From contig JAAEAF010003350.1 of NCBI GenBank assembly GCA_011037195.1, positions 1 to 64,000 on the forward strand: a DNA stretch of 64,000 nucleotides, in the 5' to 3' direction. Positions within the stretch are counted from its first letter, which is position 1. Each line of letters starts with the position of its first letter. The notes below the pieces were generated by a model that did not search any database, was not told the origin of the DNA, and saw nothing but the letters and a program-made list of their open reading frames with translations. Source of the stretch: Triatoma infestans. Taxonomy: Eukaryota; Arthropoda; Insecta; Hemiptera; Reduviidae. Shown here in pieces: positions 56,466-64,000 of this stretch. The translations under genes were made by a program, and so were the position numbers.

Positions 56466-56938
56466 TTTATTTGTTTCAAACATGTGTTTGGTACAAAGTG
56501 AGTTGGTACAACATAGGTAATACATTATGCTTGGAATTTAAAATAAATAGCGACAATAATATTAAGTAAATACAATAAAATGAAATAAAACTTTTTCACC
56601 AATTATTATCAGCAATTAGAAGTAGAGAGAGAAAGGGGAGAATGAAATAATATAAAAATGAGAAATGAACTACAAAATAAAATAGAAACCATCTTAGTAA
56701 AGATAATGACAATAACAATGACTTGCAATAATAATTATATTAATAAAACATAAAATGATAATTCTTCATAAACTTAAACATGCATTGAAATAAATAAAAA
56801 AGGTTTAACCAAATTTCAAAAGTAGAAATTTGTACAAGAAGCAGTCATTGACCTGTGGTATTATGGTGATAGAAACATACATAATATGAGGTATGAGGAT
56901 TGGCAAACAATGAAATTATTTTGAAAAAATTAGGCTTA

Positions 56939-59900
56939 CTATTTGGCTTTTAATTTTATACTATTGATGACAAACAGAAATATGTCGTTCACTTTCTCTT
57001 TTGTTAATGAATTTAAAAGGTTTTCAATCAATTCAAATGGGCCACAGTTTAGTTTTATATATTTTAATAAAAATTTATTTCTAAATGAAACGAGAGCAGG
57101 ACATTGAAATAAAAAATGATAAACATCGTCGATTTCTTTATTTGTGCATAGCGGACAATATTTATCTGGAAAAAATTGAACTCTCTCCCCGCGCACCAAA
57201 ATTCTACGAAATTTTTTTTGAAATCAGCCGCAATTGAACTACTACCCGTAATTTTTCTATATTACAGTCAAAATTAAAATAGCTTGGCTGACACCCTAGA
57301 AGACTTATCAGTCTGTAGTGAGAATTCAAAGACGAATTTATAACTGTCTTAATGTCCAAACAAATTAAGTGGTTTTTAAATGCTTCCAAAATGTCATCTT
57401 TGTAATATATAATCATGGAGAGCTTCGGATTAACTGCCAGGTGATCATAACTAATAATTTTCAAAAAATTATTTAGGTGGGTAAACCAATTAGACGGGCA
57501 ATTGATACTGTTTTTATGCAAATGAACTAAGCGGTCGTAACATAATCGGGGAATTCTATCTTCTGGCATAGACAACAACTGAATCCACCAACCAAGGGTA
57601 CGTTTTAAAATCTTTAATTTTATGTGAGTCCTCGCAGTTTCGATTCTGACATATGCGCTCGGAGTGTGAATAGGTATTTTTAATAACGTTTTAAAGAAGA
57701 GCAATTGTGCACGCTCAACTATATCAGAATACTGGGGTGCCCAAACTTCGGCATTATAAAGAAGTACACTTTCCGCGATAGATTCATATAAAGTGCAATT
57801 AGTCTCCCATGCATCAGACTTAATACCCCTTAACAGAGAGAGAACTGCGGAGTTCGCTGAGCCAAACCTACACAAAAAGTAATTAGCGGCGGCACTAAAA
57901 GTAGCGGAAGAGGAGAAGGGCACTCCAAGATATGTAAAGTTTTTGGCACAGGTTATTTTATGTTTATTGTACCAGAGTTTTTTGTATTTTTCTGGGAAAC
58001 GCCCACCTTTATGAAAAGGAACCAGAAAGGTTTTAGCAGTATTTACAGTTAAAGAGTTCGAATTACAATAATCGAACAAAATATTTAAATTAGCTTGTGC
58101 TTTTGACCACGTTGAGGACAGCAGAACTGTGTCGTCCGCATAAAGCAACATGATTAAATCTTTAGTGGAATTAATATTTATTCCCTGAGCGCCTCTGTTG
58201 GTAAAGTAGTCAACAATGTCGGCTATGAAAATAGAAAATAATAAGGGGCTCAAAATTTCCCCCTGAAGCAGTCCCTCAGTGATATTGATTTCCTTTGACT
58301 GCTCTGTACCCTGTGAAATTACCATTGTGGCGTTATCATACATGTACATTAAAATTCTTAGAATTTTTCCACAAATGCCAATACTGTACAACTTATGCCA
58401 CAGTTTACCGTGTGAGATAGAGTCAAACGCCCGTTTAAAGTCTATGAAGAGAGCAAATACTTTTCCTCTTTTCTGCCTTAAATGAATATTTATTGCAGCA
58501 GCCAATGAGAAAACTGCGTCCCTACAACCAGTCCTTTTCGGAAGCCCATCTGCTCTTCCGGTAAGAAATTTTGCTCATTTACCCAATCGGTAAGCCTTGT
58601 GTATAACACATAAGTGAAAATTTTAGAAATAGTATTAAAAATAGCTATTCCCCTATAGTTTCCCGGGTCCTTCGGGTCCCCTTTCTTATGAAGCAGTTTC
58701 ATTTTTATCTTATGCCAACTGGCTGGAAATTCTTCCTTATGCCAAATTTCATTGAACATATTATGAAGGTAGTGTACCCACGAAGTGGGTAAAAACTTAA
58801 AGCATTCATTAGTAATTAAATCGAGCCCAGCGGCTTTATTATTTTTACAGGTATGTATGCTGCATAAAATTTCCTCTAATGTAAAATCGGCATCGAGCGT
58901 GGGGTGAAACAAACCGGCAAAATTTTGTATACTAAGTTTATTTGAAGGTAAGACAGAATGGTAAAATTGTTCCCATTCAGAAATCGAGATTGGACAGTCA
59001 TCATTTTTTTTATAATTAAATTTTCTTATTGTTTGCCAGAACTCAGTGGTGTTTTTAGTATTTTTCAACGTACTTTTTAAAGATTCAAAATAAACATTTT
59101 TACTATTATTAATTATCAGTTTATAAGATTTTTTATTATTTAGATAAAGAGTTTTTAAGTTTTGATTCAGTATATTTTTCTTATAAAGTTTATATATTCC
59201 GTTTAATTGTCGCTTTGCCCAATGACATTCTTTAGAATACCATGGTTTATTAAAAATCATTGGAGAGCTGCCTCTAAATAACAACATTTTAGAATCAATC
59301 ATTGAGTTAATGACGGTATTATAAAAATTAGAGTACAGATCAACTACAGAAGTACTATTAAAGTAAATATTGTTATTAGACTGCATCAACAAGTGAAACT
59401 CCCTCAACTTATGTATATTTCTGTTTACAACAGGAATAATATTTCTATTTCTATTACTATTACTTGAGCGAACTCTAGGAGCGATATCCGTTTTTAAATT
59501 AAGCTTCAAAACACCACTAAAGTGGTCAGATAAATCTGAAATATTTTCAATTTTGAAATATTTTATAAATGGAAGACAGCCAAAATTGGCCCAAACGTAA
59601 TCAACTGTGCTGTTTCCCCTACAGGAAATAAAAGTAAACTTTGAAGGAGTGTCACCCGCCGATCTGCCGTTACAAACAAAGAAACCCAAGCTCTCCATTA
59701 AATTGACCAGGTCAACGCCTCTGCTATTAATTTCACCATCATAAGAAACCCTTGAACAATTTAAATAAGAATTCTCAAATAACAATTCATCTTCTCCAAA
59801 ACTATTTAGGTCACTAATTCGACAATTAAAGTCGCCACCTACGATTATACTGTCATGGCCATACTCGGAAGTTACCTCATGCAAAATCGAAGTGAGGGCC

Positions 59901-60298
59901 GAGAGTAAGATATCACCATCCTTACCTGGAGTTAAATAGACCAGCCCCATTATAAAGTTAGTATCTTCAATCTTGATTCTCAAGAAAATCCAGTTCTTAT
60001 CACTCACCAGCAGCTTAACTGATGCGGCCATTTTCCTTCTTATAAAGATCAAAAGGCCTCCGCTAGCTCTTCCTTTTAAATGTGATTTCGTTGCGGAAAC
60101 AAAATAATTATGATAGTCTTGAAGAAAATAAGGAAATACATACTTGTCAGTAGTCAGCCAAGTTTCACTAAGACAAATAATATCTTTTTTCAATAAAATT
60201 TCAATTTCATCATTCGACATATTACTCAATGTATTTATACCATAAATATTCCAAAAACAAATGTCATAAGCTGCACTGAAGTCATTTACTTTTTTGAG
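56939..60298 (-). pseudogene. LINE ORF2: endonuclease, reverse transcriptase, C-terminal cysteine motif; two 1-nt frameshifts
   Basis: The reading frame of ORF1 continues after the TGA. The endonuclease opens with DICFWNIYGIN (catalytic Asn), then LSETWL (Glu), VGGDFNCRIS (GDFN), STVDYVW and LSDHFSG (SDH): a complete active site. RT follows with NYRGIAIFNTISKIF, motif A (LFIDFKRAFDSI), motif B (LLQGEILSPLLFSIF), motif C (LYADDTVLL) and YLGVPFSSSATF. The C-terminus has CPLCTNKEIDDVYHFLFQCPAL. Frameshifts lie near 58540 (an A run one base short) and near 57206 (an A run of eight, one too many). Apart from these, about 1100 codons are open. The first in-frame ATG (near 60220) is downstream of the catalytic Asn, so initiation there would give an incomplete enzyme. 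Confidence 0.88.
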
Positions 60299-61276
60299 TC
60301 AGGAATTATTAACGCTAACGCTTGGTTCTCTCAGACGAGCTCTGGGCATTTTCTGTTTTTTCCTAAAATACTTCTTTGACACCGTATTAGGAGAAAAACA
60401 GTTAATTTCCAAATTATCCACCTCTGATTTGTGATCCGATAAAACAAACGAATCGCCTTCATTTTTATTGGTAATTCCGATAAGAGAATAATAATCTTCT
60501 TCTTTTCTAATTAGCTTAGCTTCAGTACCTTCATTCTTACGAATAAAAATTTTTCCATTTCTGTGCCAGATATGCTTGATTTTACCTTCCTTTCTGAATG
60601 CATGCCCCTTTTTAAATAGATTATATGTAAATTTATCAAGATTTTCATTAATATATATACGCTGCGAGTGTACTGTTTCAGAAGAGAATTGTGGGAATAG
60701 TGACAAGTTCAAAGATTTTCTATTTAATTTATACAGCTTCAAAAAATCTTCTTTATCCGTATTTCTGAGAAATGTAATAATTATAGGAGGGAAAAAATTC
60801 GTGTTTTTAGCTTTCAAGCGGTAATATGAGTACAAATTTTCTTTTTCCAAGTTGTAGCCAATAGACCTTGAGATAAGGAATAAAATGTCAAAGAGATTTT
60901 CATCCGCTTTGTGAGGAACATTAACAATTCTCAATTTACTACCGCTATTAGAACCTCGAAATTCTTCAAGCAACAAATTCGTCTGATAAATTTTACTTTC
61001 AAGGAAAACATTTTTCATTTGCACTTCATTACAAAGCTTATTTAATTTGACAACATCATTTTTTAATTGTGCGATGCTACTTATAATTTCATCTTGAACA
61101 GTTTTAACAGTATTGAATATGTATTCATTAGAGTTTTTAAAATTAGAGAGCTCGGACTTCATGGACTTTATTTCTGAGACCAGATTATCCAGACGTTGTA
61201 ACAACAAACCTTCTACAGACAGACCCCCACTACATTCACCTGTCACGTCACCAATGCTCTTCTCCCCACCAGTCAT
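60299..61276 (-). CDS. LINE ORF1 protein (coiled coil, RRM-like, FP-type C-terminal domain)
   Basis: 325 residues. Residues ~23-107 form a heptad-rich coiled coil for self-assembly. Residues ~113-190 resemble the RRM-like core of LINE-1-type ORF1 proteins (LRIVNVPHKADEN, PPIIITFLRNTDKEDFLKLY). Residues ~206-250 (RIYINENLDKF, GKIKHIWHRNGKIFIRKNEG) match the C-terminal domain shared by many insect LINE ORF1 proteins and baculoviral FP proteins. The tail is basic. Such proteins coat the retrotransposon RNA. The start was chosen as the first ATG (61276). The stop TGA (60299-60301) is followed by C, and the next codons stay open in the same frame into ORF2. No internal lesion is seen. Confidence 0.88.
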   Translation of the reverse strand: MTGGEKSIGDVTGECSGGLSVEGLLLQRLDNLVSEIKSMKSELSNFKNSNEYIFNTVKTVQDEIISSIAQLKNDVVKLNKLCNEVQMKNVFLESKIYQTNLLLEEFRGSNSGSKLRIVNVPHKADENLFDILFLISRSIGYNLEKENLYSYYRLKAKNTNFFPPIIITFLRNTDKEDFLKLYKLNRKSLNLSLFPQFSSETVHSQRIYINENLDKFTYNLFKKGHAFRKEGKIKHIWHRNGKIFIRKNEGTEAKLIRKEEDYYSLIGITNKNEGDSFVLSDHKSEVDNLEINCFSPNTVSKKYFRKKQKMPRARLREPSVSVNNS

Positions 61277-61375
61277 ACTTATCTTATCACAAAATTAATA
61301 AAATTAATACTTCGTTTTTTCTTCTATTTTCTGTTGTAATTCACGTGTTTTTGAAAATTGCGAAAAATCACTCAC

Positions 61376-61512
61376 ATATACAGAAAGAGCACAAACAACT
61401 CTACATGAAGGTGATGAATTAAAGAACGAAAATCTTCAACTGACCACTCAAGAAACTAAAAAACTAAGAGAATCACTGGCACATGTGCACGGTTCAAAGG
61501 CTGGATACCAAC
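61376..61512 (+). pseudogene. Coiled-coil ORF fragment, possibly LINE ORF1
   Basis: The plus strand has an open stretch rich in Glu/Lys/Leu (LKNENLQLTTQETKKLRESL), which looks like part of a coiled coil. It sits between the LINE 5' end and the right duplication copy. Too short to assign. Confidence 0.3.
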
Positions 61513-62711
61513 TAAATGGGCGGGAAAAATGTTAAATTATTGAATAAAATTGGATGAAAATTCTTGATTAGAAAATATACTGAACTAAAAAAAAAAGCAC
61601 TTTTACTTAAAGAAAAGAAATGAGCGGAATATGATAATAAAAAGAAACTTCCGAAAAGAAAATATAAATAGATATATTCTCGAATACGTGGATGGGTCCG
61701 CAATGCTGGATAATATCTGTTATTTTATCCGTCGTAGCATGCATATCGCCTTTCTTCAAACTATATCTATTCTTATTAGTACAGTATTCTTCTAAAATAA
61801 CTTATCGTCCCTCCCTAATAAAAATGACTTGATAAAATACTGAGCACACTTAACAACACTATTTAAATTTAGTTATAAAGTATTCTTCAAAACATGCTAT
61901 TTATTATACACTATTTTCTAATGTCTAATCAGACATACACACACAGAGTAACATAACCTTATAACCTCCCGACATAACTATATACAACCAACAAACCAAA
62001 AAGTTTGAGTGTAACAGAAACATTATGTTGAAGTGAACTCTCTACACGAACTTGGTGAATTTATTCTGACGATGGATGAAAATCAGGAACAAAATGAATA
62101 TGCAACATGGTGCGACGGATAAAATGCCAGAAGATATATTCTCATTTAAAAAATTAGATTGATAAAAAGCTTTATTACAAATTTACAAATATGTACAATA
62201 ATAATTAATAGAAGTTCCAATGTAAATTAACATTATAACCTTCCTACAATGTTTGTATAGTGATTTTTGGGATAAGACGAGGTATATATGCAGGGATAAA
62301 ACCTGCAGCTTTAGGGAAAATATTACGAGAGGATGTGCTTCAGTTTTTTATGCCTGTAATGTATGGAGGGATCGATTAAGATGACAGTCTACAGTGGAGA
62401 GGAGTTTCATAAGACGATTTTGGATGAAGGAATAAACTGGAGTTACTGTAGATTTTAAGTGAAGTAGGTCGATTTTAGTATGTCGTGGTCAGTCAGTCGC
62501 AAGTCTTAGGAATTTGTTCTAGGTTATCTGAAGTTTTTTGATGTTGCTGTTACTAGTCAGGCTCCAGGCGGAGGAAGCGTAAAGTAACATCGGTCTGATG
62601 ACTACTTTGTACAGTAGGAGTTTGTTTATTTAAAAAATTAAATAATTTTCCTCATAATACCAAAGTCTATGTGTTTGTATAAATAACAACTAGTAAGAAT
62701 ATAAATTTAAT
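61513..62711. repeat. 1199-bp direct duplication, right copy
   Basis: Matches 54438-55636 base for base apart from scattered substitutions and includes the same Jockey remnant (62155-62650, minus). The right edge runs into a (TTTA)n tract. Confidence 0.9.
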
Positions 62712-64000
62712 AATTTTTATTTATTTATTTATTTTAAATTTCCAATAAAGGTTTCTGCAACACGTAAACAAAAGAGTATAGGCGTGCAAGAAGTTATCAC
62801 CCATTCATTGGCCACTTTTTAACATTATCTATTTATTGACCACCATTACCGAAGAAATCGCTCGGCCAGTACCTCTAAGATGTCTAGTAGGGTTGACAGA
62901 ATGTAACAAAGATTAAGTCCTTGATGAATGGTAAGTTAAAGACACTATGAATAGTTCTGTTAGAGACATAATATGGAACATTTTGGACTTTACAGATTGA
63001 AGGCGGTTAGATATTAGAATGCTAAGCTGACCCGCCCATATTTCTAGTCAATAAGTCCATTTCGATTTTAGTACTTAGTTGCGAACGGTTATGTATTGGA
63101 ATCAGTTGATCGGATCCTACCGCTGCCACCAGATGTATTGGAATCAGATATCTTGAATAGGGTGATTGTTAGTTAGAGAGTTGTTACTCGAAATACGAAC
63201 TACTGAATTTACGAAAATAGACTATATTTTTACAATTAATTTAAAGTGTTTGAAATTAGATGAACTAAGATGCACAACTATAAATGAATTATGAAATGAA
63301 TAATAAATATTAGAATGTAATGTTTAAACCTTGAATAGGGACGCGCTCGCGATGTGTGAAACTTAACTGCTTGAACTGACGTGAACTGTTGTCTGACTCT
63401 GGGTACTCGTAACTATAGAACACTGATCCCCTCCTCTAGTGGGGCAAAGTTTATATTGGTCTCACTCACACATGGCTGATGTGTAAGTACGTGCCACATT
63501 AAGACATCTCTTGCAGTATGTTGACCCTAGGTAGTTAGGTGACCAGAGTAGCGACAGATGGTAGCCAGTCGGTGGTTAACAAAGACTGTTTGTTAATAGA
63601 TTAGCCAGGTGGCCTCTTGGGTGCTCACTGACCCTTGTATGAAAGGTATACAGGCAAGGTGGCCTCTGTACATTGACCGTATAATGACCTCTGTTTGAAA
63701 GGGTTTAGCGGCGTTTCTTTGGCTGTGAATTGACCCTTGTTTGAACGGGTTTTGTTTGCTGCGGTTCTTGACCTGCAGATAGCGGCTGGCTGGAACCACT
63801 AGTTATAATTTCCAGATTTATAATTTATTTAAAAATTATATCTTTTTTCTTCCTGCCATCACATCACAGTTAGTTATCATAATCTATCGAATATTCACTC
63901 TAGTAAATAGTAACGTTTCCTCAATTATTGTCGTTTGACTCTTGTGTATGGATTCCATGTTAGTCTTTTGTGAATATTTTTTTTTTTTTCCTTTATTTAG
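62712..64000. other. Interval without a recognisable gene; short degenerate repeats at about 63600-63785
   Basis: A TTTA simple repeat opens the stretch. Near 63625-63750 the sequence GACC(C/T)TTGTTTGAAAGGGTTT recurs three to four times in altered form. No coding signature. Confidence 0.4.

Larger units (their letters stand above)
56470..61375 (-). mobile_element. Nearly intact non-LTR retrotransposon (LINE) with ORF1 and ORF2
   Basis: It spans a 5'UTR (above 61276), ORF1, one TGA, ORF2 and a ~470-bp 3'UTR. The clade is not assigned; the ORF1 type (coiled coil, RRM-like, FP-type C-terminal domain) and the endonuclease-RT order suggest the Jockey/CR1/I assemblage. Its 3' end abuts the (TAA)n tail of SINE-A, and I see no target duplication. 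The exact 5' end is uncertain, near 61375. Confidence 0.85.

Noticed and set aside
54438..62711. Two 1.2-kb direct repeats as LTRs of one retrotransposon
   Set aside because: They lack TG...CA ends, contain a truncated Jockey RT, and the interior is a LINE and a SINE rather than gag-pol.
1..64000. CRISPR arrays, bacterial operons or ribosomal RNA genes
   Set aside because: No regularly spaced direct repeats of CRISPR type, no operon-like gene packing and no rRNA core sequence were seen on either strand.

Overview
The window looks like a stretch of an AT-rich arthropod, most likely insect, nuclear genome. It has spliced coding exons, tRNA-derived SINEs, several LINE groups, Tc1/mariner relics, long homopolymers and microsatellites, and no bacterial-style operons. 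I cannot name the species. Almost all recognisable coding sequence is transposon-derived.

The one convincing host gene is on the minus strand at 34367-37343. It is a three-exon gene for a small membrane-associated RING-CH (MARCH2/3-type) E3 ubiquitin ligase of 172 codons. Exon 1 carries a complete C4HC3 RING-variant domain, and exons 2 and 3 carry the membrane segments. Splice sites and phases agree. Intron 1 holds an irritans-type mariner relic and a SINE; intron 2 holds the same SINE in the opposite orientation. Two other stretches (22966-23110 plus, 33624-33801 minus) look like possible exons, but the support is weak.

Left part (1-18 kb): a solo LTR (745-1143) and a second copy in reverse orientation (15860-16269); a Jockey-type LINE relic (4043-5290, minus); a Jockey 3' end (5291-8640, plus) interrupted by a 5'-truncated LINE (5666-8391, minus) with a 14-bp target duplication; a decayed LINE (10695-12410); and a deleted mariner (12743-13659).

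Middle (17-33 kb): two of three complete copies of a 1-kb interspersed repeat (17378, 25476, 49665) with subterminal inverted repeats and terminal hairpins like Helentron-derived DINE/HINE elements; a Penelope-like inverted pair with a hammerhead-like motif (18617-21069) enclosing a DD41D transposon relic refolded into a 0.5-kb-arm palindrome (19320-20793); LINE relics with RNase H or endonuclease domains (23.5-24.4, 26.8-30.4 kb); and a duplicated block carrying SINEs (31.3-33.0 kb).

Right part (39-64 kb): decayed Jockey, RTE-like and RNase H-bearing LINEs; a 0.4-kb tandem duplication (46.0-46.8 kb); and a nearly intact LINE (about 56.47-61.37 kb, minus). Its ORF1 and endonuclease-RT ORF2 lie in the same frame, separated by one TGA. 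A 1199-bp direct duplication (54438-55636 and 61513-62711, about 99% identical, no net indel) flanks it. The arrangement is one of nested transposon insertions around a single small ubiquitin-ligase gene.
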